Part shown: positions 43,215-54,173 of the stretch, piece after piece
Numbering within the stretch: the stretch's first letter is position 1
Layout of the letters: each line of letters begins with the position of its first letter
Assembly (NCBI RefSeq): GCF_035918235.1
Contig: NZ_CP109485.1
Span: 7,789,001-7,853,000 of the forward strand
Reading direction: 5' to 3'
DNA length: 64,000 nt
Source of the DNA: Streptomyces sp. NBC_01445
GTDB taxonomy: Bacteria > Actinomycetota > Actinomycetes > Streptomycetales > Streptomycetaceae
Translations under genes and position numbers: made by a program
The notes under the pieces: generated by a model
Told to the model about the DNA's origin: nothing
The model's input: only the letters and a program-made list of their open reading frames with translations
The model's database searches: none

Positions 43215-43268
43215 GGTGGTGCCTTTCGGTACCTCGGATGCCATACGGATGCGAAGGAAGTCGTACAG

Positions 43269-45353
43269 ATGAGCACGCAGACACCGGACGCCCTCGGCCC
43301 CTTCGAGTGGAGTGACCTCGACCGGCGTGCCGTCGACACCGCGCGCCTGCTCGCGGCCGACGCCGTACAGCAGGTCGGCAACGGCCACCCCGGCACGGCG
43401 ATGAGCCTGGCCCCCGCCGCGTACACCCTTTTCCAGAAGGTCATGCGCCACGACCCGGCCGACCCCGAGTGGACCGGCCGCGACCGCTTCGTCCTCTCTC
43501 CGGGCCACACCAGCCTCACCCTCTACACGCAGCTCTTCCTCTCCGGCTACGAGCTGGAGCTCGACGACCTGAAGGCGTTCCGCACCCACGGTTCGAAGAC
43601 GCCCGGCCACCCCGAGTACGGCCACACCGCCGGTGTCGAGACGACGACCGGCCCGCTCGGCCAGGGCGTCGCCAACGCCGTCGGCATGGCGATGGCCGCC
43701 CGCTACGAGCGCGGCCTCTTCGACCCCGAGGCCCCCGAGGGTGAGTCCCCCTTCGACCACACCATCTGGGCGATCGTCTCCGACGGCGACCTGGAGGAGG
43801 GCATCTCCGCCGAGGCATCCTCCCTCGCCGGCCACCAGAAGCTCGGCAACCTCGTCTTCGTCTACGACGACAACCACATCTCCATCGAGGGCGACACCGC
43901 CACCGCGTTCTCCGAGGACGTCCTCAAGCGCTACGAGGCCTACGGCTGGCACGTCCAGCGCATCGAGCCCAAGGCCGACGGCGACACCGACGTGCACGCC
44001 CTGTACGAGGCCCTGGCCGCGGCGAAGGCCGACACCGGCCGCCCGTCCATCATCGCGATGCGCACGATCATCGCCTGGCCCGCCCCGAACGCGCAGAACA
44101 CCGAGGCCTCCCACGGCTCCGCGCTCGGCGCCGAGGAGATCGCCGCCACCAAGCGCGTCCTCGGCTTCGACCCGGAGCAGACGTTCGAGGTCGCCGACGA
44201 CGTCATCGCCCACACCCGCGGGGCCCTCGACCGCGGCGCCGACGCGCACGCCGAGTGGGACAAGCGGCTCGGCGAGTGGCGCACGGCCGAGCCCGAGCGC
44301 TCCGCCCTCCTCGACCGCATCGTCGCCGGCCGCCTCCCCGAGGGCTGGGAGCAGGCGCTCCCGTCCTTCGACGAGGGCACGAAGGTCGCGACGCGCGCCG
44401 CGTCCGGCAAGGTCCTCCAGGCGCTCGGCCCGGTCATCCCCGAGCTGTGGGGCGGCTCGGCCGACCTGGCGGGCTCGAACAACACGACGATCGACAAGGC
44501 CAGTTCCTTCTTGCCCAAGGGCAACCCGCTGCCGGAGGCCGACCCGTACGGCCGCACGATCCACTTCGGTATCCGCGAGCACTCGATGGCTGCCGAGATG
44601 AACGGCATCGCGCTGCACGGCAACACCCGCATCTACGGCGGCACGTTCCTCGTCTTCTCGGACTACATGCGCAACGCCGTCCGGCTGTCCGCGCTGATGC
44701 AGCTCCCCGTCACGTACGTGTGGACCCACGACTCCATCGGCCTGGGCGAGGACGGCCCCACGCACCAGCCCGTCGAGCACCTCGCCTCCCTGCGCGCCAT
44801 CCCGGGTCTGAACATCGTCCGCCCGGCCGACGCCAACGAGACCGCTGTCGCCTGGCGCGAGATCCTGCGCCGCGGCACCACGAAGCCCGCCCCGCACGGC
44901 CTCGCGCTGACCCGCCAGGGCGTGCCCACGTACGAGCTCGACGAGCAGGCGGCTAAGGGCGGTTACGTTCTGCGTGAGGCGTCCACCGCGACGCCCGGCC
45001 TCATCCTGATCGCGACCGGCTCCGAGGTGCACCTCGCCGTGGCCGCCCGTGAGCAGCTGGAGGCCGAGGGGGTCGGCACGCGCGTCGTGTCGATGCCGTC
45101 CGTCGAGTGGTTCGAGGAGCAGTCGCAGGACTACAAGGACAGCGTCCTGCCGTCGTCCGTGAAGGCGCGCGTCGCCGTCGAGGCCGGCATCGGTCTGACC
45201 TGGTACCGCTACGTCGGCGACGCCGGCCGCATCGTCTCCCTGGAGCACTTCGGCGCCTCCGCCGACGCCGCGACGCTCTTCGCCGAGTACGGCTTCACCG
45301 CCGACAACATCGCCGCCCAGGCGCGCGAGTCCCTCACCGCCGCCCGCGCCTGA
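43269..45353 (+). CDS. tkt: transketolase
   Basis: A 694-residue thiamine-diphosphate enzyme of the non-oxidative pentose-phosphate pathway. GNGHPGTA is at 38-45, the ThDP/Mg motif [12 protein letters not shown] begins at 171 with the metal ligand Asn202, and the pyrimidine-domain [14 protein letters not shown] lies in the second half. It heads the operon tkt-tal-zwf-opcA-pgi-gnd. GCGAAGGAAG is the ribosome site. Confidence 0.96.
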   Translation: MSTQTPDALGPFEWSDLDRRAVDTARLLAADAVQQVGNGHPGTAMSLAPAAYTLFQKVMRHDPADPEWTGRDRFVLSPGHTSLTLYTQLFLSGYELELDDLKAFRTHGSKTPGHPEYGHTAGVETTTGPLGQGVANAVGMAMAARYERGLFDPEAPEGESPFDHTIWAIVSDGDLEEGISAEASSLAGHQKLGNLVFVYDDNHISIEGDTATAFSEDVLKRYEAYGWHVQRIEPKADGDTDVHALYEALAAAKADTGRPSIIAMRTIIAWPAPNAQNTEASHGSALGAEEIAATKRVLGFDPEQTFEVADDVIAHTRGALDRGADAHAEWDKRLGEWRTAEPERSALLDRIVAGRLPEGWEQALPSFDEGTKVATRAASGKVLQALGPVIPELWGGSADLAGSNNTTIDKASSFLPKGNPLPEADPYGRTIHFGIREHSMAAEMNGIALHGNTRIYGGTFLVFSDYMRNAVRLSALMQLPVTYVWTHDSIGLGEDGPTHQPVEHLASLRAIPGLNIVRPADANETAVAWREILRRGTTKPAPHGLALTRQGVPTYELDEQAAKGGYVLREASTATPGLILIATGSEVHLAVAAREQLEAEGVGTRVVSMPSVEWFEEQSQDYKDSVLPSSVKARVAVEAGIGLTWYRYVGDAGRIVSLEHFGASADAATLFAEYGFTADNIAAQARESLTAARA

Positions 45354-45391
45354 CCCGTACGCACCCGTACACCCGAAAGAAGATGAAGAAC

Positions 45392-46528
45392 ATGAGCAAC
45401 GCCGACTCCACCGTCACGCCCCTCAAGTCCCTTGCCGGCGAAGGCGTTTCCATCTGGCTGGACGACCTGTCCCGCAAGCGCATCGAGTCCGGCAACCTCG
45501 CCGAACTGATCGAGAACAGCCACGTCGTGGGCGTCACGACGAACCCCTCGATCTTCCAGGCGGCCATCGGCTCCGGTGAGGGTTACGAGGAGCAGCTCGC
45601 CGACCTCGCCACCCGCGGCGTCACCGTCGACGAGGCGGTCCGCATGATGACCACCGCCGACGTCCGCGCCGCCGCCGACATCCTGCGCCCCGTGTACGAC
45701 GCGACGCAGGGCCGCGACGGCCGCGTCTCCATCGAGGTCGACCCGCGCCTCGCCCACGACACGACGGCCACCGTCGCCGAGGCCAAGCAGCTGTCCTGGC
45801 TGGTCGACCGCCCGAACGTCATGATCAAGATCCCTGCGACGAAGGCGGGTCTCCCGGCCATCACCGAGGTCATCGGCCTCGGCATCAGCGTCAACGTCAC
45901 CCTGATCTTCTCCCTCGACCGCTACAAGGCCGTCATGGACGCCTACCTCGCGGGCCTGGAGAAGGCGCAGGCCGCGGGCATCGACCTGGCGGGCATCCAC
46001 TCCGTCGCCTCCTTCTTCGTCTCGCGCGTCGACGCCGAGATCGACAAGCGGCTCGACCAGGTCGGCAGCGACGAGGCCAAGTCCCTCAAGGGCAAGGCCG
46101 CCCTCGCCAACGCCCGTCTCGCGTACGAGGCGTACGAAGAGGTCTTCGCCTCCGAGCGTGCGGGCAAGCTGGAGGCGGCCGGCGCCAACAAGCAGCGCCC
46201 GCTGTGGGCCTCCACCGGCGTCAAGGACCCCGCGTACAAGGACACCCTGTACGTCGACGAGCTCGTCGCCCCGGGCACGGTCAACACCATGCCGGAGGCC
46301 ACCCTGAAGGCCACCGCCGACCACGGCGTGATCACCGGCGACACGGTGACGGGCGGCTACGAGCAGGCGCGCACCGACCTCAAGGCCGTCGACGCGCTCG
46401 GCATCTCCTACGACGAGGTCGTGCAGCAGCTGGAGGACGAGGGCGTCGCCAAGTTCGACGTGGCGTGGAACGACCTGCTCGGCACGGTCGCCGGCCGCCT
46501 CGCCGACAAGGAGGCGCAGGCCAAGTGA
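45392..46528 (+). CDS. tal: transaldolase
   Basis: A 378-residue enzyme of the long actinobacterial TalB-like type. The Schiff-base Lys146 lies in [22 protein letters not shown] near the start and [10 protein letters not shown] are family hallmarks. The start could be the ATG at 45383 (three codons earlier); the later ATG leaves better room for the AGAAG ribosome site. It follows tkt by 38 nt and overlaps zwf by 4 nt. Confidence 0.95.
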   Translation: MSNADSTVTPLKSLAGEGVSIWLDDLSRKRIESGNLAELIENSHVVGVTTNPSIFQAAIGSGEGYEEQLADLATRGVTVDEAVRMMTTADVRAAADILRPVYDATQGRDGRVSIEVDPRLAHDTTATVAEAKQLSWLVDRPNVMIKIPATKAGLPAITEVIGLGISVNVTLIFSLDRYKAVMDAYLAGLEKAQAAGIDLAGIHSVASFFVSRVDAEIDKRLDQVGSDEAKSLKGKAALANARLAYEAYEEVFASERAGKLEAAGANKQRPLWASTGVKDPAYKDTLYVDELVAPGTVNTMPEATLKATADHGVITGDTVTGGYEQARTDLKAVDALGISYDEVVQQLEDEGVAKFDVAWNDLLGTVAGRLADKEAQAK

Positions 46529-48057
46529 GCACCACTGCTTGGCAGAACCCGCTGAGGGACCCCCGCGACCGCCGCCTGCCGCGCATCGCGGGCCCCTCCG
46601 GCCTCGTCATCTTCGGCGTCACGGGCGACCTGTCCCGCAAGAAGCTGATGCCGGCGGTCTACGACCTCGCCAACCGCGGACTGCTGCCGCCGGGCTTCTC
46701 GCTCGTCGGCTTCGCCCGCCGCGACTGGGAGGACCAGGACTTCGCCCAGGTCGTCCACGACGCGGTGCGCGAGCACTCCCGCACCGAGTTCCGCGAGGAA
46801 GTCTGGCAGCAGCTCGCCGAGGGCATGCGCTTCATCCCCGGCGACTTCGACGACGACACGGCCTTCAAGCAGCTGCGCGAGGCCGTCGACGACCTCGACG
46901 AGAAGCGCGGCACCAGCGGTAACTACGCCTTCTACCTCTCCGTGCCGCCGAAGTTCTTCCCGCAGGTCGTGCAGCAGCTCAAGAAGCACGGCCTCGCCGA
47001 CGGACCCGAGGGCTCCTGGCGCCGCGCCGTCATCGAGAAGCCGTTCGGCCACGACCTGGCCAGCGCCCGCGAACTCAACGCGATCGTGCACGACGTCTTC
47101 GCCCCGGACCAGGTCTTCCGCATCGACCACTACCTCGGCAAGGAGACCGTCCAGAACATCCTGGCCCTCCGCTTCGCCAACCAGATGTACGAACCCATCT
47201 GGAACCGGAGTTACGTCGACCACGTGCAGATCACGATGGCCGAGGACATCGGCATCGGCGGCCGCGCCGGCTACTACGACGGCATCGGCGCCGCCCGCGA
47301 CGTCATCCAGAACCACCTCCTCCAGCTCATGGCCCTCACCGCCATGGAGGAGCCGGCCTCCTTCGACGCCGAGTCGCTCCTCACCGAGAAGCTCAAGGTC
47401 CTCAAGTCGGTGCGGCTGCCCGAGAACCTCGGCGAGCACACCGTCCGCGCCCAGTACGCGGCCGGCTGGCAGGGCGGCGAGAAGGTCCCCGGCTACCTCC
47501 AGGAAGACGGCATCGACCCCAAGTCGAAGACCGACACCTATGCGGCCGTCAAGCTGGAGGTCGACAACCGCCGTTGGGCGGGCGTCCCCTTCTACCTGCG
47601 CACCGGCAAGCGCCTCGGCCGCCGCGTCACCGAGATCGCCGTCGTCTTCCAGCGCGCCCCGCACTCCCCGTTCGACTCCACCGCCACGGAGGAACTCGGC
47701 CAGAACGCCGTGGTCATCCGCGTCCAGCCCGACGAGGGCATGACCGTACGCTTCGGCTCGAAGGTCCCGGGTACCTCGATGGAGATCCGGGACGTGTCGA
47801 TGGACTTCGCCTACGGCGAGTCCTTCACCGAGTCCAGCCCGGAGGCGTACGAACGGCTCATCCTGGACGTCCTGCTCGGCGATGCCAACCTCTTCCCCCG
47901 CACGGAGGAGGTGGAGGAGTCCTGGAAGATCCTCGACCCGATCGAGGGCCACTGGGACACCCACGGCCGGCCCGCGCAGTACGCCTCGGGAAGCTGGGGC
48001 CCGAAGGAAGCGGACGAGATGCTCGCACGAGACGGACGGAGCTGGCGCAGGCCATGA
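46525..48057 (+). CDS. zwf: glucose-6-phosphate 1-dehydrogenase
   Basis: A 510-residue enzyme, first step of the oxidative branch. The cofactor motif is GVTGDLSRK (31-39). The substrate motif RIDHYLGKE is at 199-207, with its catalytic His and Lys. EKPFGHD is at 171-177. The GTG overlaps tal, and the stop overlaps opcA, so all three are coupled. Confidence 0.97.
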   Translation: MSTTAWQNPLRDPRDRRLPRIAGPSGLVIFGVTGDLSRKKLMPAVYDLANRGLLPPGFSLVGFARRDWEDQDFAQVVHDAVREHSRTEFREEVWQQLAEGMRFIPGDFDDDTAFKQLREAVDDLDEKRGTSGNYAFYLSVPPKFFPQVVQQLKKHGLADGPEGSWRRAVIEKPFGHDLASARELNAIVHDVFAPDQVFRIDHYLGKETVQNILALRFANQMYEPIWNRSYVDHVQITMAEDIGIGGRAGYYDGIGAARDVIQNHLLQLMALTAMEEPASFDAESLLTEKLKVLKSVRLPENLGEHTVRAQYAAGWQGGEKVPGYLQEDGIDPKSKTDTYAAVKLEVDNRRWAGVPFYLRTGKRLGRRVTEIAVVFQRAPHSPFDSTATEELGQNAVVIRVQPDEGMTVRFGSKVPGTSMEIRDVSMDFAYGESFTESSPEAYERLILDVLLGDANLFPRTEEVEESWKILDPIEGHWDTHGRPAQYASGSWGPKEADEMLARDGRSWRRP

Positions 48058-48989
48058 AGATCGACCTCACCGACACGACGGCAAGCAAGGTCAACAAGGC
48101 CCTGGTGGAAGGCCGCAGGGCGATTGGCACCCCGGCCGTGGGCATGGTCCTCACGATGGTCATCGTGACCGACGAGGAGAACGCCTACGACTCCATCAAG
48201 GCCGCCGAGGAGGCCTCCCGCGAGCACCCCTCGCGCACCCTCGTCGTGATCAAGCGGCACGCCCGCTCGCCCCGCGACCGCCAGGGCAACCGCCTCGACG
48301 CCGAGGTGCGCGTCGGCGCGGACGCCGGCACCGGCGAGACCGTCCTGCTGCGCCTGTACGGCGAGGTCGGCCAGCACGCCGACTCCGTCGTCCTGCCGCT
48401 GCTGCTCCCGGACGCACCCGTCGTCGTCTGGTGGCCGGTCGACGCCCCCGATGTCCCCGCCAAGGACCCCCTGGGTGCGCTCGCCCAGCGCCGTATCACC
48501 GACGCGTACGCCGTCGAGGACCCGCTGTCCGCGCTGGCCGCCCGCGCCGCCTCGTACGCCCCCGGCGACACGGACCTCGCCTGGACCCGCCTCACGCCGT
48601 GGCGCTCCATGCTGGCCGCCGCCCTCGACCAGGCCGGCGCCGAGATCACTTCGGCGGCCGTCGAGAGCGAGGCCGAGAACCCCAGCGCCGAACTGCTCGC
48701 CCGCTGGCTGGGCGCCCGCCTCGGCGTGCCCGTCGACCGCGTCACCACCGCGGGCCCGGTCGTCACGGCCGTCCGCCTCGGCACGGCCGGCGGCGAGATC
48801 CGCATCGACCGTCCCGAGGGCCCCCTCGCGCAGCTCACCCTGCCCGGCCAGCCGCAGCGCACCCTGGCCCTCAAGGTCCGCACCACCTCCGAGCTGATCG
48901 CCGAAGAACTCCGCCGCCTCGACGCGGACGAGATGTACGCCGTCGCTCTGCGCGGCGACGGCACCAAGGAGCGCGTTCAACATGCCTGA
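48054..48989 (+). CDS. opcA: glucose-6-phosphate dehydrogenase assembly protein OpcA
   Basis: A 311-residue protein. OpcA is required for assembly and activity of actinobacterial and cyanobacterial Zwf. The N-terminal [17 protein letters not shown] and the central [21 protein letters not shown] are family-typical. Overlaps of 4 nt with zwf and 8 nt with pgi tie it into the operon. Confidence 0.94.
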   Translation: MKIDLTDTTASKVNKALVEGRRAIGTPAVGMVLTMVIVTDEENAYDSIKAAEEASREHPSRTLVVIKRHARSPRDRQGNRLDAEVRVGADAGTGETVLLRLYGEVGQHADSVVLPLLLPDAPVVVWWPVDAPDVPAKDPLGALAQRRITDAYAVEDPLSALAARAASYAPGDTDLAWTRLTPWRSMLAAALDQAGAEITSAAVESEAENPSAELLARWLGARLGVPVDRVTTAGPVVTAVRLGTAGGEIRIDRPEGPLAQLTLPGQPQRTLALKVRTTSELIAEELRRLDADEMYAVALRGDGTKERVQHA

Positions 48990-50628
48990 CACCACCCCGC
49001 ACCTGACGGTCCGCCCCCAGTGGACGGCCCTTTCGGACCACCGCGCGAAGCAGCGCCAGGTCCATCTGCGGGATCTGTTCACCACCGACCCGGACCGCGC
49101 CGCGCGCTACACGGTCGAGGTCGGCGACCTGCACATCGACTACTCCAAGCACCTGATCACGGACGAGACGCTCGCCCTGCTCCAGGAACTGGCCACCGCC
49201 ACCGATGTGTTCGGGCAGCGCGACGCCATGTTCCGCGGCGAGAAGATCAACACGACGGAGGACCGGGCCGTGCTGCACACGGCGCTGCGGGCCCCACGCG
49301 ATGCGGTGATCGAGGTCGACGGCGTCGATGTCGTCCCGCAGGTGCACGCCGTGCTGGACAAGATGGCCGCCTTCGCGGACAGGGTCCGTTCGGGCCAGTG
49401 GACGGGCCACACCGGCAAGCGCATCAAGAACGTCGTGAACATCGGCATCGGCGGTTCAGACCTGGGTCCGGCGATGGCGTACGAGGTGCTCCGCTCCTTC
49501 ACGGACCGGGACCTGACGGTCCGATTCGTGTCGAACGTGGACGGTGCGGACCTGCACGAGGCCGTCCGGGATCTCGACCCGGCCGAGACGCTGTTCGTCA
49601 TCGCGTCGAAGACGTTCACGACGATCGAGACGATCACCAACGCGACCTCCGCGCGCAGCTGGCTGCTCGACGCGCTCGGCGACGACTCCGCGGTCGCGAA
49701 GCACTTTGTCGCCCTGTCGACGAACGCCGAGAAGGTGGCCGACTTCGGCATCGACACGGCCAACATGTTCGAGTTCTGGGACTGGGTCGGCGGCCGCTAC
49801 TCGTACGACTCGGCCATCGGCCTCTCGCTGATGATCGCGATCGGTCCGGACGCCTTCCGCGAGATGCTCGACGGCTTCCACCTCGTCGACGAGCACTTCC
49901 GCACCGCCCCCGCCGAGGCGAACGCCCCTCTTCTGATGGGCCTGTTGGGCATCTGGTACGGCAACTTCCACGGCGCCCAGTCGCACGCGGTCCTGCCGTA
50001 CTCGCACTACCTGTCCAAGTTCACCGCGTACCTCCAGCAGCTCGACATGGAGTCCAACGGCAAGTCCGTGGACCGCGAGGGCCGCCCGGTGGACTGGCAG
50101 ACGGGCCCCGTCGTCTGGGGCACCCCCGGCACCAACGGGCAGCACGCCTACTACCAGCTCATCCACCAGGGCACGAAGCTCATCCCGGCCGACCTGATCG
50201 GCTTCGCCCGCCCGGTCGGCGAGCTCACGGCTCAACTGGCGGACCAGCACGACCTGTTGATGGCCAACCTGTTCGCGCAGGGCCAGGCCCTCGCCTTCGG
50301 CAAGACCGCCGACGAAGTCCGAGCCGAAGGTGTCCCCGAGGCGCAGGTGCCGCATCGCACCTTCAAGGGCAACCACCCCACGACCACCGTCCTGGCGAAG
50401 GAACTCACCCCCTCCGTCCTGGGCCAGCTCATCGCCCTCTACGAGCACAAGGTGTTCGTCCAGGGCGCCGTCTGGAACATCGACTCCTTCGACCAGTGGG
50501 GCGTCGAACTCGGCAAGGTCCTCGCCAGGCGCGTCGAACCCGCCCTCACCCAAGACGCCGACGTCCCCGGCCTCGATGCCTCCACCCAGGCGCTCGTCGC
50601 CACCTACCGCACGCTCCGGAAGAAGTGA
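48982..50628 (+). CDS. pgi: glucose-6-phosphate isomerase
   Basis: A 548-residue isomerase linking glucose-6-P and fructose-6-[12 protein letters not shown] is at about 153-163. The PGI signature region begins [18 protein letters not shown] near 330. The C-terminal [18 protein letters not shown] holds the catalytic Lys. Its placement inside a zwf operon instead of 6-phosphogluconolactonase is notable. It starts within the end of opcA. Confidence 0.97.
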   Translation: MPDTTPHLTVRPQWTALSDHRAKQRQVHLRDLFTTDPDRAARYTVEVGDLHIDYSKHLITDETLALLQELATATDVFGQRDAMFRGEKINTTEDRAVLHTALRAPRDAVIEVDGVDVVPQVHAVLDKMAAFADRVRSGQWTGHTGKRIKNVVNIGIGGSDLGPAMAYEVLRSFTDRDLTVRFVSNVDGADLHEAVRDLDPAETLFVIASKTFTTIETITNATSARSWLLDALGDDSAVAKHFVALSTNAEKVADFGIDTANMFEFWDWVGGRYSYDSAIGLSLMIAIGPDAFREMLDGFHLVDEHFRTAPAEANAPLLMGLLGIWYGNFHGAQSHAVLPYSHYLSKFTAYLQQLDMESNGKSVDREGRPVDWQTGPVVWGTPGTNGQHAYYQLIHQGTKLIPADLIGFARPVGELTAQLADQHDLLMANLFAQGQALAFGKTADEVRAEGVPEAQVPHRTFKGNHPTTTVLAKELTPSVLGQLIALYEHKVFVQGAVWNIDSFDQWGVELGKVLARRVEPALTQDADVPGLDASTQALVATYRTLRKK

Positions 50629-50636
50629 AGACAGAC

Positions 50637-51521
50637 ATGACCGCGATACAGCTCGGACTCATCGGCCTCGGCAAGATGGGCGGCAACATGCGTGAGCGCA
50701 TCCGCCGCGCCGGCCACACCGTCATCGGCTACGACCGCAACCCCGACCTCGCCGACGTCGGCAGCCTCGCCGAGCTCGTCGAGCAGCTCGAGGGCCCGCG
50801 CGTGGTCTGGGTGATGGTCCCCGCGGGCGCCGCCACCCAGTCCACGATCGACGAGCTCAAGGAGCTGCTCTCGCCCGGCGACATCGTGGTGGACGGCGGC
50901 AACTCGCGCTGGACCGACGACGAGAAGCACGCCGCCGAGCTCGCCACCAAGGGCATCGGCTTCGTCGACGCCGGTGTCTCCGGCGGCGTCTGGGGCCTGG
51001 AGAACGGCTACGCCCTCATGGTCGGCGGCGACAAGGAGCACATAGCCCGCGTCCAGCCCGTCTTCGACGCCCTCAAGCCCGAAGGCGACTTCGGCTACGT
51101 CCACGCCGGCAAGGTCGGCGCCGGGCACTTCTCCAAGATGGTTCACAACGGCATCGAGTACGCCATGATGCAGGCCTATGCCGAGGGCTGGGAGCTCCTG
51201 GAGAAGGTCGACTCCGTCACCGACGTGCGTGAGGTCTTCCGCTCCTGGCAGGAGGGCACGGTCATCCGTTCCTGGCTGCTCGACCTGGCGGTCAACGCGC
51301 TGGACGACGACGAGCACCTGGACAAGCTGCGCGGCTTCGCCGCCGACTCCGGTGAGGGCCGCTGGACGGTCGAGGCGGCCATCGACAACGCGGTGCCGCT
51401 GCCCGCGATCACCGCTTCCCTCTTCGCGCGCTTCGCGTCGCGCCAGGACGACTCGCCGCAGATGAAGATGATCGCGGCCCTGCGTAACCAGTTCGGCGGC
51501 CACGCCGTCGAGACGAAGTAA
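50637..51521 (+). CDS. gnd: short (NAD-type) 6-phosphogluconate dehydrogenase, decarboxylating
   Basis: A 294-residue enzyme, much shorter than the about 470-residue NADP enzymes and matching the GndA/YqeC short type. GLIGLGKMGGNM is the cofactor motif at about 7-18. Asp33 (IGYDRNP) at the end of the second strand favours NAD over NADP, where canonical enzymes have Asn-Arg-Thr. DGGNSRW, GVSGGVWGL and KMVHNGIEY are the substrate/catalytic blocks. It lies 8 nt downstream of pgi. Confidence 0.92.
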   Translation: MTAIQLGLIGLGKMGGNMRERIRRAGHTVIGYDRNPDLADVGSLAELVEQLEGPRVVWVMVPAGAATQSTIDELKELLSPGDIVVDGGNSRWTDDEKHAAELATKGIGFVDAGVSGGVWGLENGYALMVGGDKEHIARVQPVFDALKPEGDFGYVHAGKVGAGHFSKMVHNGIEYAMMQAYAEGWELLEKVDSVTDVREVFRSWQEGTVIRSWLLDLAVNALDDDEHLDKLRGFAADSGEGRWTVEAAIDNAVPLPAITASLFARFASRQDDSPQMKMIAALRNQFGGHAVETK

Positions 51522-51540
51522 GCAGGGGGAGACGACAGCC

Positions 51541-52140
51541 ATGGGCGACCTCCTCCTGGTCCGCCACGGCGAAACGGAGTGGAGCCTGTCCGGACAGCAC
51601 ACCAGCTGGACGGACAAGCCCCTCACCCAGCACGGCGAGGAACAGGCCAAGTCCCTCGCCCCGCTCCTCGCCGGACGTCCGTACGCCCTCGTCCTCACCA
51701 GCCCGCTCGGCCGCGCGGTCCGCACCGCGGACCTCGCGGGCCTGAGCGGGGCCAGGCCCGAACCGGATCTCCACGAGTGGCACTACGGCGCCTACGAAGG
51801 CGTCACCACCCGCGAGATCCACCGCACCCGCCCCGACTGGGACCTGTGGACCCAGGGCGTCCCGCAAGGGCCCGAAGACGGGCCCGGCGAGTCCCCGGGG
51901 GCCGTGGGGGAGCGGGCCGACCGCGTCCTGGCCCGCGTGGCGGCCGCGCTCGCGGAGGGCGATGTGGTCGTCGTGGCCCACGCCCATGTCCTGCGCGTGC
52001 TCACGGCCCGCCGCCTGGGTCTCGCCCCGGCGGACGGCCGCCTCTTCCAGCTGGCGACCGGGACGGTGAGCCGCCTGTCGACGGAGCACGGGCGACCGGT
52101 GATCGCGGAGTGGAACGTGCGGGCACCCGGACACGAGTGA
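51541..52140 (+). CDS. histidine phosphatase family protein (phosphoglycerate-mutase-like)
   Basis: A 199-residue phosphatase. The phospho-His motif is LLLVRHGETEW (RHG at 8-10), and the second catalytic His is in VVVVAHAHVLRVL. It starts 19 nt after gnd with GGGGGAG upstream, so it is probably last gene of the pentose-phosphate operon. A sugar-phosphate substrate is inferred from context. Confidence 0.88.
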   Translation: MGDLLLVRHGETEWSLSGQHTSWTDKPLTQHGEEQAKSLAPLLAGRPYALVLTSPLGRAVRTADLAGLSGARPEPDLHEWHYGAYEGVTTREIHRTRPDWDLWTQGVPQGPEDGPGESPGAVGERADRVLARVAAALAEGDVVVVAHAHVLRVLTARRLGLAPADGRLFQLATGTVSRLSTEHGRPVIAEWNVRAPGHE

Positions 52141-52159
52141 GCCGAGTGAACGCGGGGTC

Positions 52160-52188
52160 TTGACAAGGGGATTGGTCCATACCAACTT
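52160..52188 (+). promoter_or_regulatory. chitinase promoter with DasR-like site
   Basis: TTGACA (52160-52165) is a strong -35. The dyad ATTGGTCCATACCAAC (52171-52186) occupies the spacer and -10 region and agrees with the DasR-responsive consensus ACTGGTCTAGACCAGT at about 11 of 16 positions. This predicts repression by DasR relieved by glucosamine-6-P, as for other Streptomyces chitinase genes. Confidence 0.6.
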
Positions 52189-52234
52189 GGTGGTCGCGCC
52201 TCGCGCGCCGCTGGTGTCCGGTCCAATCCCCTTG
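52164..52234. repeat. long-range inverted repeat around the chitinase promoter
   Basis: CAAGGGGATTGGTCC (52164-52178) and GGTCCAATCCCCTTG (52220-52234) are inverted copies matching at 14 of 15 positions, 41 nt apart. The left arm overlaps the -35 and the DasR-like dyad; the right arm ends 8 nt before the GGGAG ribosome site. Confidence 0.7.
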
Positions 52235-52252
52235 CCCCCACCGGGAGTTCGT

Positions 52253-53944
52253 GTGTTCTCCAGACGCAAGAGACGCTCCGCGAGGCCCCGCCTCCTCGCC
52301 CTCATCGGATCCGCCGCACTCGCCGTGGCCGGCGCGGTCGCCCTCCCCACCACCGCTCAGGCCGCGAACGTACTGTCCAACGCGGGCTTCGAGAGCGGCA
52401 GCACGAGCCCGTGGACCTGCTCCGGCGGGCTCGGCTCGGTCGTTTCCAGCCCGGTCCACGGCGGCACCAAGGCCCTGTCGGGGGCGGCCGGCTCCAGCGA
52501 CAACGCGAAGTGCAGCCAGACCGTCTCCGTCCAGCCGAACACCGCGTACACCCTCTCGGGCTGGGTGCGTGGCAACTACGTCTACCTCGGCGTGGACGGC
52601 GGGGCCTCGACCTGGACGCAGTCACCGACGGCCTACAGTCAGCTCACGGTGCAGTTCACGACCGGCGCCTCCCAGACCAGCGCCACCATCTACACCCAGG
52701 GCTGGTACGCGCAGGGCACCTACTACGCCGACGACATCAGCCTCGACGGGCCCGGCGGCGGGGGCGGCGACACCCAGGCGCCCACCGCCCCGACGGCGCT
52801 GAAATCCACCGGCAAGACCTCGACGAGCGTCTCCCTGTCCTGGACCGGGGCGAGCGACAACGTCGGCGTCACCGGCTACGACATCTACAGCGGCGGCAGC
52901 AACAAGCTCCTGACGGTCTCCGGCACGAGCGCCACCGTCAGCGGCCTCTCCCCGAGCACCGCGTACGCCTTCACGGTCAAGGCCCACGACGCGGCCGGCA
53001 ATGCCTCGGCCGCCTCCAACTCGGTCTCCGTGACGACCGATCAGGGCTCCGGCGGCGGCACCGGATTCAAGCAGGCGGCCCCGTACTTCTACACCGGCTG
53101 GGGTGACCCGCCGAGCCCGGCCACGGTCATGAACGCGACCGGCGTCAAGTGGTTCACGATGGCGTTCATTCTCTCCTCCGGCGGCTGCAACCCCGCGTGG
53201 GACGGCCAGCGCGCCCTCACCGGCGGCCAGGACCAGACCGCGATCAACGCCATCCGCTCCGCGGGCGGCGACGTCGTCCCCTCCATCGGCGGCTGGAGCG
53301 GCAACAAGCTCGGCCCCAACTGCTCGACCCCCGAAGCCCTCGCGGGCGCCTACCAGAAGGTCATCGACGCGTACGGGCTCAAGGCCATCGACGTCGACAT
53401 CGAGAACTCCGACGAGTTCGAGAACGAGGCCGTCCAGGACCGCATCCTGGGCGCCCTGAAGATCGTCAAGGCCAACAACCCGGGCCTGCGCACGATCCTC
53501 ACCTTCGGCACCTCGACGACCGGACCGACGTACTACGGCAACCGCCTCATCGAGCAGTCCAAGGCCCTGAACGCGGACATCGACGTCTTCACGATCATGC
53601 CGTTCGACTTCGGCGGCGGTTCCGACATGTACGGCAACACCGTGAATGCCGCCGACGGCCTCAAGACCAAGCTCAAGTCGGTCTTCGGCTGGGACGACAC
53701 GACGGCGTACGGGCACATCGGCATCTCCGGCATGAACGGCATCAGCGACCAGCAGGAGACCACGACGCCGGCGATCTGGACCCAGGTCAAGGACTGGTCC
53801 AACAGCCATCACATCGCACGCCTCGCCTTCTGGTCGGTCAACCGCGACCGGCCGTGCGCGGGCGGGGGAGTGGCGGAGAACTGCTCCGGCATCAGCCAGG
53901 ACAACTGGCAGTTCACGAAGATCACCGCCGGATTCACCGGCTGA
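52253..53944 (+). CDS. secreted GH18 chitinase with CBM and FnIII domains
   Basis: A 563-residue modular enzyme. The signal peptide (about 1-37) has a basic RRKRR start and ends TTAQAA. A carbohydrate-binding beta-sandwich is at about 39-165, a Gly-rich linker, an FnIII domain at about 175-262, and the GH18 barrel at about 270-560. The catalytic motif DVDIE has Asp380, Asp382 and the proton donor Glu384. It cleaves chitin outside the cell. The GTG is 5 nt after GGGAG. It is the only extracellular depolymerase in the block. Confidence 0.93.
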   Translation: MFSRRKRRSARPRLLALIGSAALAVAGAVALPTTAQAANVLSNAGFESGSTSPWTCSGGLGSVVSSPVHGGTKALSGAAGSSDNAKCSQTVSVQPNTAYTLSGWVRGNYVYLGVDGGASTWTQSPTAYSQLTVQFTTGASQTSATIYTQGWYAQGTYYADDISLDGPGGGGGDTQAPTAPTALKSTGKTSTSVSLSWTGASDNVGVTGYDIYSGGSNKLLTVSGTSATVSGLSPSTAYAFTVKAHDAAGNASAASNSVSVTTDQGSGGGTGFKQAAPYFYTGWGDPPSPATVMNATGVKWFTMAFILSSGGCNPAWDGQRALTGGQDQTAINAIRSAGGDVVPSIGGWSGNKLGPNCSTPEALAGAYQKVIDAYGLKAIDVDIENSDEFENEAVQDRILGALKIVKANNPGLRTILTFGTSTTGPTYYGNRLIEQSKALNADIDVFTIMPFDFGGGSDMYGNTVNAADGLKTKLKSVFGWDDTTAYGHIGISGMNGISDQQETTTPAIWTQVKDWSNSHHIARLAFWSVNRDRPCAGGGVAENCSGISQDNWQFTKITAGFTG

Positions 53945-53962
53945 CCACGCGCGCACCGAACA

Positions 53963-53995
53963 GGCAGGCCCCCGGGATCTCCCGGGGGCCTTGCC
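53963..53995 (+). terminator. chitinase terminator
   Basis: AGGCCCCCGGGA pairs with TCCCGGGGGCCT, extended by GGC and GCC outside, with a minimal loop. It begins 19 nt after the stop codon. The following 54.0-54.17 kb holds only the next operon's promoter region. Confidence 0.8.
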
Positions 53996-54126
53996 GTTGC
54001 CCGAACACTCCGAACGCTCCGAACGCTCAGATTGCTATGGAGGCCCCGAAAGATCATCAACTCCGTTGTGGGCAAGAGGGCTTACGCGCGAGGCGCATCG
54101 AGCGTACAGTCCGGGCCACCTCGTTT

Positions 54127-54138
54127 AGTTACGTAACT
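54127..54138. promoter_or_regulatory. perfect 12-bp palindrome AGTTACGTAACT, candidate ROK operator
   Basis: The palindrome lies 36 nt upstream of the ROK kinase start, at the head of the kinase/Opp-importer/ROK-repressor operon. An AT-rich symmetric site in a GC-rich promoter is a good operator candidate for the ROK repressor encoded at the end of the operon. Confidence 0.55.
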
Positions 54139-54173
54139 TTACTGGCGCCTCCCTCCCGCGTGAGGAGCTCCAT

